64,000 nt of DNA, from the NCBI RefSeq assembly GCF_003052585.1, contig NZ_QASN01000021.1, positions 62,001 to 126,000 of the forward strand, read 5' to 3'. Position 1 is the stretch's first letter; each line of letters opens with the position of its first letter. Of the stretch, positions 1-11,848 are shown in pieces. A program made the translations under genes and the position numbers. Below the pieces are notes generated by a model. That model saw only the letters and a program-made list of their open reading frames with translations. It had not been told where the DNA came from and did not search any database. Source of the stretch: Pseudomonas mangrovi. GTDB taxonomy: Bacteria; Pseudomonadota; Gammaproteobacteria; Pseudomonadales; Pseudomonadaceae.

Positions 1-2
1 TG

Positions 3-2354
<2,352 letters not shown>

Positions 2355-2364
2355 TCAGGTTTGA

Positions 2365-3885
<1,521 letters not shown>

Positions 3886-3937
3886 TTGTCGGGGCTATAT
3901 CGGTTAAACCGAAAAGACATATAAACCTTCTCAAACA

Positions 3938-3997
3938 TTCTTAGACTCTCTAAGAAAAGCCTTCTATCGTGGCGCCCTTGCCCGTCCCGGACGGGCA
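3938..3997 (+). promoter_or_regulatory. selO-transporter intergenic region with two hairpins
   Basis: The 154-bp gap before the transporter holds an AT-rich hairpin (ttcttag / ctaagaa, 5-nt loop, 3938-3956) and a 19-bp near-palindrome (tgcccgtcc, one base, ggacgggca, 3979-3997) about 40 bases before the ATG. The first may help end selO transcription although no T-run follows. The second could be a DNA-binding site or leader hairpin. I see no clear -35/-10 pair. Confidence 0.3.
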
Positions 3998-4039
3998 TCG
4001 ATACCTCACACGAGATTCCGTTGCTCTAAGGATTGCCTG

Positions 4040-5830
4040 ATGTCCTGGGACTCACTGCCTCTGCTGTTCGTCGGCGCGCTGCTGGTCTGGCTGCTGTATG
4101 CCTTCGTACGGGAGAAGTGGAGCCCTGACATAGTCGCGGCCATCGCCGTCGCCGCCCTGCTGGTCACCCAGTTGCTGACGCCGGGCGAAGTCCTCAGCGT
4201 TTTGTCCAACTCCGCCCCGGTGACCATCGCCTGCATGTTCGTGCTGTCCGCAGCGCTGGAGCGCACCGGCTGCATCGACGCCCTCGGCAACTGGTTGGGC
4301 GACCTGGTCGGCACCAGTCCGACGCGCGTGCTGATGGGGCTGACCCTTACCGCCCTGGTGATCTCCGCAGCACTGAACAACACCCCGGTGGTCGCCATCC
4401 TCACGCCGGTCGCCATCGCCCTGGCGCGCCGCGCCGGCACGCTGCCTTCCAAGCTGCTGATCCCGCTGTCCTACGCCACCATTCTCGGCGGCACCCTGAC
4501 CCTGCTCGGCACCTCGACCAACATCCTGGTCGACGGCGTGGCGCGCAAGGCCGGCCTGGAACCCTTCGGCATGTTCGAGATCACCGGTGCCGGCCTGATT
4601 CTCGCCGCCGCGGGCATGCTCTACATGTTCACCATCGGCCGCCATCTGTTGCCGGAGCGTGAGACCCTGTCGCGCCAGCTGCGCCCGGATCTGGCGAGGA
4701 CCTTCATGACCGAGCTGCTGGTGCCGCACGACTCGCCGGTAATCGGCAAGACGATCGCCGAAGCCAACCTCAACGGTGGCAGCGGCCTGCAGGTGCTCAA
4801 GCTGTTCCGCGACGACAGCGAGCTGAGCGAGCCAGCCCACGACACCCTGCTGGCTGCCGGCGACCTGCTGGTGATCCACGGCCAGGTCAAGGATGTGGTC
4901 GAGCTGCGCGAAAGCGGTCGACTGACCTTCAACCGCAACGAGGCCTTCGAGACCGTCAGCAGCCACGACGTGATCCTCGCCGAAGCCATCGTCGGGCGGA
5001 ACTCGCGCTACAGCCACCGGCCGATGCGCGACCTCGACCTCACCGCGCGCTACGGCATCGCCGTGCTCGCCGTGCATCGCCAGGACGAGAACGTCTCGCG
5101 CAACCTGGACGACTTCCAGCTGCAGTTCGGCGACGTGATGCTGGTCGAGGGCACACCGTCGCAGATCAAGCGCTTCGCCGACAACGGCGAACTGATCAGC
5201 CTCAACACCGTGCAGGAACGCGCCTTCCGCCGCGACAAGGCGCCGATCGCGATCATCGCCACCCTGGCGGTGATGGTCCTTGCCGCAGCCGGCGTGATGC
5301 CGATCGAGGGCCTGGCGATCATCGGCGCGGTCACCGTGCTGGCGACCCGCTGCCTGGACGTGGAGGACGCCTACAAGGCGGTCGACTGGAAGATCCTCAG
5401 CCTGATTTTCGGCATGCTGGCGATCAGCATCGCCATGGACAAGGTCGGCCTGGTGCGCCTGCTGGTGGAAAACACCATGAGTCTGTTGCCTTGGGCCGGG
5501 CCGCTGCTGATGCTCTCCTTCATCTATCTGTTCACCTCGCTGCTCACCGAGATGCTCTCCAACAACGCGGTGGCGGTGCTGGTCACCCCCATCGCCATCG
5601 GCGTCGCTCAGCACCTGGGCGTCGACCCGCGGGCCTTCGTAGTCGCGGTGATGTTCGCTGCCAGCGCCAGCTTCGCCACGCCCATCGGCTACCAGACCAA
5701 CACCTTCGTCTACAACGCCGGCGGTTACCGCTTCACTGACTTCATGAAAGTCGGCGCGCCGCTGAATCTGATCCTCTGGGTGGTCGCCACGCTGGTGATC
5801 CCTTTGTTCTGGCCGCTCACGCCGGTCTGA
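4040..5830 (+). CDS. SLC13/DASS-type permease with two internal RCK_C (TrkA_C) domains
   Basis: A 596-residue inner-membrane transporter. Residues ~1-210 and ~400-596 hold hydrophobic helices with the duplicated ion-transporter-superfamily pattern: ALNNTPVVAILTPVAIALA and LLGTSTNILVDG in the first half, LTEMLSNNAVAVLVTPIAI and SASFATPIGYQTNTFVY in the second. Between them (~215-385) are two soluble TrkA_C-like modules. Members move sodium coupled to dicarboxylates, sulfate or other anions, and the RCK_C modules may sense a ligand. The substrate cannot be deduced. The ATG is preceded by TAAGGA. The gene stands alone, with a strong terminator just after it; metY follows, so a sulfur-related substrate is possible but speculative. 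Confidence 0.85.
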   Translation: MSWDSLPLLFVGALLVWLLYAFVREKWSPDIVAAIAVAALLVTQLLTPGEVLSVLSNSAPVTIACMFVLSAALERTGCIDALGNWLGDLVGTSPTRVLMGLTLTALVISAALNNTPVVAILTPVAIALARRAGTLPSKLLIPLSYATILGGTLTLLGTSTNILVDGVARKAGLEPFGMFEITGAGLILAAAGMLYMFTIGRHLLPERETLSRQLRPDLARTFMTELLVPHDSPVIGKTIAEANLNGGSGLQVLKLFRDDSELSEPAHDTLLAAGDLLVIHGQVKDVVELRESGRLTFNRNEAFETVSSHDVILAEAIVGRNSRYSHRPMRDLDLTARYGIAVLAVHRQDENVSRNLDDFQLQFGDVMLVEGTPSQIKRFADNGELISLNTVQERAFRRDKAPIAIIATLAVMVLAAAGVMPIEGLAIIGAVTVLATRCLDVEDAYKAVDWKILSLIFGMLAISIAMDKVGLVRLLVENTMSLLPWAGPLLMLSFIYLFTSLLTEMLSNNAVAVLVTPIAIGVAQHLGVDPRAFVVAVMFAASASFATPIGYQTNTFVYNAGGYRFTDFMKVGAPLNLILWVVATLVIPLFWPLTPV

Positions 5831-5838
5831 GTCCGGCT

Positions 5839-5871
5839 TGCCCTGGGTCATTGACCGGGAGGGCAGTTTTT
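5839..5871 (+). terminator. Intrinsic terminator after the SLC13 permease
   Basis: The outer stem tgccct/agggca (5839-5844 with 5860-5865) encloses an inner ggtca-t-tgacc stem and is followed by g and five T residues. It ends 42 bases before the metY ATG. Confidence 0.75.
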
Positions 5872-5913
5872 CCCATGCTGCGGACCTTTCCCTGCCCAGA
5901 AGGATTCGCGCGC

Positions 5914-7191
5914 ATGAAACTGGAAACCCTGGCCATCCACGCCGGCTACAGTCCCGATCCCACCACCAAGGCGGTGGCGGTGCCGATCTACCAGACCACT
6001 TCCTACGCTTTCGACGACACCCAGCACGGCGCCGATCTGTTCGATCTGAAGGTGCCAGGCAACATCTACTCGCGAATCATGAACCCGACCAACGCCGTGC
6101 TCGAAGAGCGCGTTGCGGCGCTGGAAGGCGGTGTTGGCGCGCTCGCCGTCGCTTCGGGCATGGCCGCCATCACTTACGCCATCCAGACCATCGCCGAGGC
6201 CGGCGACAACATCGTCTCGGTGGCCAAACTCTACGGCGGCACCTACAACCTGTTCGCCCACACCTTCCCGCGCCAGGGCCTGGAGGTGCGCTTCGCTGCC
6301 CACGACGACATCGCCGCGCTGGAAGCGCTGATCGACGACCGCACCAAGGCAGTGTTCTGCGAAACGATCGGCAACCCCGCCGGCAACATCATCGATCTGC
6401 AGGCGCTGGCCGATGCCGCGCACCGCCACGGCGTGCCGCTGATCGTCGACAACACCGTGGCCACGCCGATGCTCTGCCGGCCCTTCGAGCACGGCGCCGA
6501 CATCGTCGTGCACGCGCTGACCAAGTACATGGGCGGCCACGGCACCACCCTCGGCGGCATAGTGGTGGACTCCGGGAAATTCCCCTGGGCGCAGCACAAG
6601 GCGCGCTTCCCGCTGCTCAATACGCCGGATGTGTCCTACCACGGCGTGACCTATACCGAGGCCTTCGGCCCCGCCGCCTTCATCGGCCGCTGCCGCGTGG
6701 TGCCGTTGCGCAACATGGGCGCGGCACTGTCACCGTTCAACGCCTTCCTCATCCTGCAGGGGTTGGAGACCCTGGCCCTGCGCATGGAGCGGCATTGCGA
6801 GAACGCGCTCAAGGTCGCCGAATATCTCAAGGCCCACCCCCAGGTGGCCTGGGTCAAGTACGCAGGCCTGGCCGACCATCCGGAACATGCGCTGGCGCAG
6901 CGCTATCTGGGCGGCAAACCGGCGTCGATCCTCTGCTTCGGCATCAAGGGCGGCATGCAGGCGGGTGCACGCTTCATCGATGCGCTGAATCTGGTGGTGC
7001 GGCTGGTCAACATCGGCGACGCCAAGTCGCTGGCCTGCCATCCGGCAACCACCACCCATCGCCAGTTGAACGAGGAGGAACTGCTCAAGGCCGGCGTATC
7101 GCAGGATCTGATCCGGCTGTCGATCGGCATCGAGCACATCGACGACATCCTTGCCGACCTCTCCCAGGCGCTGGAGGCCGCCAAGGTCTGA
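5914..7191 (+). CDS. metY: O-acetylhomoserine aminocarboxypropyltransferase (Cys/Met metabolism PLP enzyme)
   Basis: A 425-residue fold-type-I PLP enzyme. It begins MKLETLAIHAGYSPDPTT, followed by the family block VPIYQTTSY. The PLP-binding lysine is K204 in HALTKYMGGHGTT. The long insert typical of O-acetylhomoserine sulfhydrylases, as opposed to cystathionine gamma-synthases, is present (ARFPLLNTPDVSYHGVTY), and the length fits MetY. The reaction is O-acyl-homoserine plus sulfide to homocysteine, in the cytoplasm. The start is the ATG at 5914 after AGAAGGA; the 21 codons of open frame upstream contain the terminator of the preceding gene and are not coding. MetZ or CGS are alternatives but fit less well. 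Confidence 0.9.
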   Translation: MKLETLAIHAGYSPDPTTKAVAVPIYQTTSYAFDDTQHGADLFDLKVPGNIYSRIMNPTNAVLEERVAALEGGVGALAVASGMAAITYAIQTIAEAGDNIVSVAKLYGGTYNLFAHTFPRQGLEVRFAAHDDIAALEALIDDRTKAVFCETIGNPAGNIIDLQALADAAHRHGVPLIVDNTVATPMLCRPFEHGADIVVHALTKYMGGHGTTLGGIVVDSGKFPWAQHKARFPLLNTPDVSYHGVTYTEAFGPAAFIGRCRVVPLRNMGAALSPFNAFLILQGLETLALRMERHCENALKVAEYLKAHPQVAWVKYAGLADHPEHALAQRYLGGKPASILCFGIKGGMQAGARFIDALNLVVRLVNIGDAKSLACHPATTTHRQLNEEELLKAGVSQDLIRLSIGIEHIDDILADLSQALEAAKV

Positions 7192-7267
7192 GCCTGCTGG
7201 CGCAGCGCGCTTGAATTCGCCCATTGGCGGCACCAACTTGGATTGATCGATCTCTGGAGGTGCCGCC

Positions 7268-7705
7268 ATGAGCGAACCACTGCTGGTGCCCTGCCCGCAT
7301 TGCAACGGTCTCAACCGGATTCCCGCCGAGCGCCTGACGGAGGCGCCACGTTGCGGGCGCTGCAAGGGCGCCCTGCTCGGCAGCGAACCCTTCGAACTGA
7401 CCCAGGCCAGCTTCGTTAGTCAGAACAAGGGCGCCCTGCCGCTACTGGTCGACGTCTGGGCCGCCTGGTGCGGCCCCTGCCGCGGCTTCGCCCCGGTGTT
7501 CGCCGAGGCCGCCAGGCGCCTGCACGGACGCTGCCGACTGGCCAAGCTGGACAGCGACAGCAATCCGCAACTGTCCACGCAGTTGGGCATTCGTTCGATT
7601 CCGAGCCTGATCCTGTTTCGCGACGGTCGCGAGATCGCGCGCCAGTCCGGCGCCATGTCCCTGCCGCAGCTGCTCGACTGGCTACGCGGCCAGGGCATTG
7701 TCTGA
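7268..7705 (+). CDS. trxC: Thioredoxin 2 (zinc-binding thioredoxin TrxC)
   Basis: A 145-residue cytoplasmic disulfide reductase. An N-terminal zinc ribbon uses C9, C12, C29 and C32 (CPHC ... CGRC), followed by a thioredoxin domain with the active site WCGPC (C68, C71) and the conserved cis-proline in SIPSLILF. The N-terminal Cys pairs separate TrxC from TrxA. In other bacteria it is induced by oxidative stress and reduces ribonucleotide reductase and peroxide-stress targets. The ATG follows TGGAGG. It lies 76 bases after metY, which could make a small sulfur/redox pair, though no shared promoter is demonstrated. Confidence 0.92.
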   Translation: MSEPLLVPCPHCNGLNRIPAERLTEAPRCGRCKGALLGSEPFELTQASFVSQNKGALPLLVDVWAAWCGPCRGFAPVFAEAARRLHGRCRLAKLDSDSNPQLSTQLGIRSIPSLILFRDGREIARQSGAMSLPQLLDWLRGQGIV

Positions 7706-7797
7706 CAGGGCTGCGACAGCCTGTCCGAGATCAACGCAAAGGTGGCTATCCCGGTCCAGACTGGTTGCTCCAGGCACCATCAACCAGGGGGTAGCAG

Positions 7798-8589
7798 ATG
7801 TTCAGCAAGATTCTGGTCGGCCACGACCTCACCCGCGAAGCCAACCACGCCCTGCGCCGCGCCGCGCAACTGGCCAAACAGCTGGGTGCGCAGCTGACGC
7901 TGCTGCATGCCGGGCCCGACGACGACAGTCCCCAGGCCCAGGCGACGCTGCGCGGACTGCTTTCCGATATCGGCGCGCCGCAGACGCAATTGCTGATCCG
8001 CAAGGGCAAGCCAAGCGATGTGACCTTGCAGGTGGCCGAGGAGCTGGGCTGCGATCTGCTGGTGGCCGGCACACACCACAAGGGTCGCCCGGAGGCCTTC
8101 AGCGGGAGCAATCTGGAACGGATCGCCCGCCACTCGAGGATTCCGCTACTGATGGTGCGCAATGCACCCGAGGGGCCCTATCACAGCGCACTGGTGGCGC
8201 TGGATTCCTCGGTGTGCGCATGCAACGCGCTGACCAGCGCATTCCGGTTGCTGCCCAGCGACGGCGTGCTGCACGCGGTAAACATCTACGATCAGGCGCT
8301 GCAACTGCCGCCGGCAAAACAGCGCGAACATCTGCAGATCCAGCAGGATCTGCTGCAGCAGCTGATCAGTGATGAACTGGAAATGCAGCCCGGCAGCGGC
8401 CCGCAACCGACCCTGGAGGTGCGCCCGGGCACACTGGCCGGCAGCCTGGACGAGGTGATCGCCGAGCGCCAACCGCAACTGCTGGTGCTCGGCCAACACA
8501 GTCGTTCGCGCCTGAGCGAAGCACTGCTCGGCAGCCTGCCCGCCTATTACCTGCGCCAGCCACTGTGTGATGTTCTGCTGGTGAAATAG
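7798..8589 (+). CDS. Tandem-domain universal stress protein
   Basis: 263 residues with two UspA-like domains. The first starts MFSKILVGHDLT and ends near GSNLERIARHSRIPLLMV. The second starts YHSALVALDSSVCACNA and ends with LLVLGQHSRSRLSEALLGSLPAYYLRQPLCDVLLVK. The C-terminal domain carries a version of the ATP-binding G-x(2)-G-x(9)-G-S pattern. Usp proteins are cytoplasmic and help survival in stationary or stress conditions; what this one does is unknown. Note the clustered cysteines VCAC near residue 140. The ATG is preceded by AGGGGG at a suitable distance. Confidence 0.85.
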   Translation: MFSKILVGHDLTREANHALRRAAQLAKQLGAQLTLLHAGPDDDSPQAQATLRGLLSDIGAPQTQLLIRKGKPSDVTLQVAEELGCDLLVAGTHHKGRPEAFSGSNLERIARHSRIPLLMVRNAPEGPYHSALVALDSSVCACNALTSAFRLLPSDGVLHAVNIYDQALQLPPAKQREHLQIQQDLLQQLISDELEMQPGSGPQPTLEVRPGTLAGSLDEVIAERQPQLLVLGQHSRSRLSEALLGSLPAYYLRQPLCDVLLVK

Positions 8590-8612
8590 CGCAGACTCCC
8601 TGCAGGCTGCGC

Positions 8613-8660
8613 CATCCCTCATCCGCCGCGGCGCGCCACCTTCTTCCGGAAGGAGAAGGG
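8613..8660. repeat. REP-like element, copy 1
   Basis: Reads atccctcatccgccgcgg, then gcgcgccacc, then ttcttccggaaggagaagg. It is the same element as the copy at 8835-8882 and the inverse of the copy at 8729-8773. Such ccctctccc/gggagaggg units are common between Pseudomonas genes. Confidence 0.7.
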
Positions 8661-8728
8661 AAGCTGGTAAGGCGACGGCGCGAAGTGGCGGCGCGAAAGA
8701 GTTCTCGGTGCGTCGAGACGCCGCGACT

Positions 8729-8773
8729 TTCCCTCTCCCACCGGGAGAGGGTGCCGAAGGCGGGTGAGGGATG
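8729..8773. repeat. REP-like element, copy 2 (inverted)
   Basis: Reads ttccctctcccaccgggaga, then gggtgccgaaggcgggtgag ggat. It is in opposite orientation to copies 1 and 3, so adjacent copies can pair into large hairpins. The region 8590-8924 holds only these repeats and no credible gene. Confidence 0.7.
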
Positions 8774-8834
8774 TTTCAGGCAACTCGCGGCTGCTTTCGG
8801 GTCAGGCCGCGCCGGGCCCCCTGCAGCACCAACC

Positions 8835-8882
8835 TATCCCTCATCCGGCGCTGCGCGCCACCTTCTCCCGGAGGGAGAAGGA
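8835..8882. repeat. REP-like element, copy 3
   Basis: Reads tatccctcatccggcgctgc, then gcgccaccttctcccggagg, then gagaagga. Same orientation as copy 1, differing by a few bases. It lies 42 bases from the 3' end of the convergent parA-like gene, so the array could act as a bidirectional transcript end. Confidence 0.7.
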
Positions 8883-8924
8883 CGGCTGTATCGCGGGATA
8901 TAGATTGGGACTGAAGGAGGAGCG

Positions 8925-9695
8925 TCAGCGCGACTCCAGCAACTCGTGCAGCTCGACGAACTGCTGGGTCAGCTTGTGCCGGGGTTCCAGATGGATCAGC
9001 GGCATGCAGGCCTGGTGCGACTCGCGCATCTTCACCGAACTGCCCAGGTACACCGGCAATACCGGCAGGCCCTCGGCGATCAGTTCGTCGAGCAGTTGCT
9101 GCGGCAGGCTGGCGCGGGACTGGAACTGGTTGACCACGATGCCTTCCACCGCCAGCTCTTCGTTGTGGTCCTCGCGTAGCTCCTCGATCTGCTCGAGCAG
9201 CCCGTACAGCGCCTGGCGCGAGAAACTGTCGCAATCGAAGGGGATCAGCACGCGATCAGCGGCGATCAGCGCAGAAACCGTATAGAAATTCAGCGCCGGC
9301 GGAGTATCCAGATAGATCCGCTCATAGTCCTCCGACAACTCCTCGAGCAACTTGCGCAGCTTGTTGATCTTGTGCCGGGCCTCGAGCTTGGGCTGCAGAT
9401 CGGCCAGCTCGGCCGTGGCGGTCACCACGTGCAGGTTCTCGAACGGCGTCTCGTAGACATCCACGCTGCCCTTCTTGGAAAAGGGGCCAGAGCTGAGGAT
9501 CTGCTTGAAGAAGTCGGCAATGCCGACCGGGATATCCGCCCCGGTCAAGCCGGTCAGGTAGTGGCTGGAGTTGGCCTGGGCATCCAGGTCGATGAGCAGG
9601 GTGCGATAACCCTGGGCCGCGCTGACCGCCGCCAGATTGCAGGCAATGCTGGACTTGCCTACGCCGCCCTTCTGATTGAACACCACTCGACGCAT
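8925..9695 (-). CDS. ParA-family ATPase (orphan)
   Basis: 256 residues beginning MRRVVFNQKGGVGKSS, a deviant Walker A (KGGVGKSS) with both lysines. LLIDLDAQANSS (Walker A') and IYLDTPPAL (Walker B) follow, as in ParA/Soj ATPases. No parB-like gene or parS-like repeat is next to it, so it is not a plasmid partition pair and more likely positions another cargo, as orphan ParAs do for chemoreceptors or other complexes. The ATG at 9695 is preceded by GAGGGAGAA; an in-frame GTG directly upstream would add one residue. The neighbouring acyl-CoA ligase on the same strand is 113 bases upstream. Confidence 0.88.
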   Translation of the reverse strand: MRRVVFNQKGGVGKSSIACNLAAVSAAQGYRTLLIDLDAQANSSHYLTGLTGADIPVGIADFFKQILSSGPFSKKGSVDVYETPFENLHVVTATAELADLQPKLEARHKINKLRKLLEELSEDYERIYLDTPPALNFYTVSALIAADRVLIPFDCDSFSRQALYGLLEQIEELREDHNEELAVEGIVVNQFQSRASLPQQLLDELIAEGLPVLPVYLGSSVKMRESHQACMPLIHLEPRHKLTQQFVELHELLESR

Positions 9696-9808
9696 CACCG
9701 TTCTCCCTCTCAGTTCGCAAGCTTCGGGATTCTATGCAATGCCCGTGACAGACGCGAGCACGGGCCACCGCACGATAGTTCCAGCCCGGGCGAGCGACGA
9801 GCATCAGT

Positions 9809-11476
9809 TCACTCGGCGACGGTGCGCCATTCCTCCTCCTGCAACAGGCGCCACATGATCTTGCCGGTCGGCGACTTGGGCAGTGCCTCGACGAATTCGA
9901 TCATCTGCGGGCACTTGTAGGCCGCCATCTGCTCCTGGCACCAGGCGAGGATCTCCTCGCCGCCGACCTGCTCATAGCCGCTGGCGCGCACCGCGACCGC
10001 CTTGACCGTCTCGCCCCGCCGCGGATGGGGCGCCGAAATGATGCACACCTCGCGCAGCGCCGGATGGCCGTACATCAGCGACTCAACCTCCGCCGGCCAG
10101 ACCTTGTAGCCAGAGGCGTTGATCATTCGCTTGACCCGATCGACCAGAAAGAAATAACCCTCTTCGTCGTAGTAACCCAGGTCGCCGGAGCGGAAGAAAC
10201 GCTCGCCATCGAGCTCGATGAAGGCTTCGGCGGTCGCCTCCGGACGATTCCAGTAGCCCTGGAACACCTGCGGGCCGCGCATGACGATCTCACCGGTGAC
10301 CCCGACCCCGACCTCCTGCAGCGTATCCACATCGACCACCCGCGAATCGGTACCGATGATGGGAATGCCCAGGCACTGTGCCTTGCAGCCTTCCGGGGGA
10401 TTGATATGGGTCGGCGCCATGGTCTCGGAAAGGCCATAGCCCTCCATGTAGTCCAGCCCCATCTTGTCGCGCAGACGTGCCACCACGGCCGCCGGCATGG
10501 CCGCCCCGCCACCACCGATGGCACGCATGCTGGAGAGGTCGTAGCTGTCGATCTGCGGGTCACCGAGCATGTCCACCACCATGGTCGAGATGTTGCGCCA
10601 GACGCTGACCTTGCAGCGTTCGATCAGCTGCGCGGCGACGCGCCTGTCCCAGCGCGTCATCACCACCGAGGTGGCGCCGGCGTAGATGGCCGCGTTCATG
10701 CACGACTGCATGCCGGTGACATGGAACATCGGTACGCTGATCAGCGACACCATGTCGTGCTGCGCGCCGGTCCAGACGCAGGCATACACCGCCGTCGCCA
10801 TGACCGAGCGATGGGTATGGGTGCAGCCCTTGGGGTTGCCGGTGGTGCCGGAGCTGTAGGGAATCACTGCCAGATCGTCAGGCCCCACATCCACCGCAGC
10901 CGGCCGCAGCCCCTGCGCCAGCACCGCCTGCCAGGCACGCACGCCAGGCGGCAGCTCGCTCAGCGGCGCCAGCTCGAGCACCTCGGGCAAGGCCAGGTCG
11001 GTCGGCACGTGCAGGTACTCGGCATAGCCGGTGGCGATCACTTCGCGCAGGGAGTGGTGACCGAGCAGCGGCGCAATCGCCCCCAGCAACTCCTGACCAC
11101 AGAGGGCCACGGAGGCATCGGTATCCTCGATCAGGTAGCGCAGCTCGGCGCTGCGATTCATCGGGTTGACCGGCACCACGACCGCGCCGACGCGCAGGAT
11201 CGCGTAGAAGCCGATGATGTACTGCGGGCTGTTCTGCATGTACAGCAACACCCGCGCGCCCTGCTCGACGCCGACCGCCTGTAGATGACCGGCGAGACGC
11301 TCGACCTGATCGAGCAGCTGCGCGTAGCTCAACTCCGAACCGTAATAGTGAATGGCCGGGTGCTGCGGATAACGCAGCGCCGATACCGCCAGGTTGTGAA
11401 ACACACTGGTGGCCGGCAGCTCCAGCTCCTTGGGTACGCGAACCGGCCAGACGGCGTGATGGCGACGCTCGAACAT
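9809..11476 (-). CDS. AMP-forming acyl-CoA ligase (long-chain-fatty-acid type)
   Basis: 555 residues of the ANL superfamily, activating a carboxylic acid as acyl-AMP and then acyl-CoA. Visible: the P-loop YSSGTTGNPKG, the A5 motif GYGLSET, A7 RSGDLGYYDEEGYFF, the hinge DRVKRMINASGYKVWPAEVE and the catalytic Lys in PKSPTGKIMWR. The ATG at 11476 follows CAGGGA; the frame stays open 16 codons further but without a better ribosome site. It is divergent from the aryl polyene operon, so it could activate that pathway's aryl acid, but the operon has its own ligase and a fatty-acid role is equally likely. An AACAACAA element lies just before the ribosome site. Confidence 0.85.
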   Translation of the reverse strand: MFERRHHAVWPVRVPKELELPATSVFHNLAVSALRYPQHPAIHYYGSELSYAQLLDQVERLAGHLQAVGVEQGARVLLYMQNSPQYIIGFYAILRVGAVVVPVNPMNRSAELRYLIEDTDASVALCGQELLGAIAPLLGHHSLREVIATGYAEYLHVPTDLALPEVLELAPLSELPPGVRAWQAVLAQGLRPAAVDVGPDDLAVIPYSSGTTGNPKGCTHTHRSVMATAVYACVWTGAQHDMVSLISVPMFHVTGMQSCMNAAIYAGATSVVMTRWDRRVAAQLIERCKVSVWRNISTMVVDMLGDPQIDSYDLSSMRAIGGGGAAMPAAVVARLRDKMGLDYMEGYGLSETMAPTHINPPEGCKAQCLGIPIIGTDSRVVDVDTLQEVGVGVTGEIVMRGPQVFQGYWNRPEATAEAFIELDGERFFRSGDLGYYDEEGYFFLVDRVKRMINASGYKVWPAEVESLMYGHPALREVCIISAPHPRRGETVKAVAVRASGYEQVGGEEILAWCQEQMAAYKCPQMIEFVEALPKSPTGKIMWRLLQEEEWRTVAE

Positions 11477-11495
11477 GCGCTGATCCCTGTGTTGA

Positions 11496-11503
11496 TTGTT
11501 GTT
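11496..11503 (-). promoter_or_regulatory. Candidate Hfq/Crc site (AACAACAA) upstream of acyl-CoA ligase
   Basis: Minus-strand AACAACAA followed by tcaacacagggatcagcgc and the ATG, so it sits directly 5' of the ribosome site. It matches the AAnAAnAA catabolite-activity motif at which Hfq with Crc blocks translation of catabolic mRNAs in Pseudomonas. Sequence match only. Confidence 0.45.
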
Positions 11504-11739
11504 GGAAAGGGCTGAGTGCAGCATCGCCCATCGGGCGCCGACTCGACAGTGTCAGTAGCCAGACTGTTGATGAGTCATAAGCGCAGGTGGGCTACCGGGG
11601 AGTCAGGACGCCACCAGAACCGCGCGCCGGCCGTCCCGAACAACCCTGCGGAGCAATCCGCCGGAAGGCCAATCCGCCCTGTGCGCCGCGCAGGCCACTA
11701 GCCGCCAAGCCCTTCGCGATCCGCCGATCCAGCTATTAA

Positions 11740-11768
11740 TTGCACGATATTTCCGCCCACGGGATAAT
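11740..11768 (+). promoter_or_regulatory. Putative sigma70 promoter of the aryl polyene operon
   Basis: TTGCAC (11740-11745), a 17-base spacer, and GATAAT (11763-11768) lie about 80 bases before the first operon gene. This is the only good pair in the 372-base gap 11477-11848, which otherwise shows no gene. The -10 matches consensus at 5 of 6; the -35 matches only TTG. Confidence 0.5.
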
Positions 11769-11848
11769 GCCGGCCGTTTTCCATGGGTCGCCTGCCGCGC
11801 CCTGGTCGCGGCGGAATGGACGCCCCGAGGGGCCTTGAGAATTAGCAC

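Noticed and set aside
5839..5913. Leader upstream of metY as a possible S-adenosyl-methionine or other riboswitch
   Set aside because: The structure is a compact stem with T-run that fits the permease terminator, and no multi-helix aptamer is visible.
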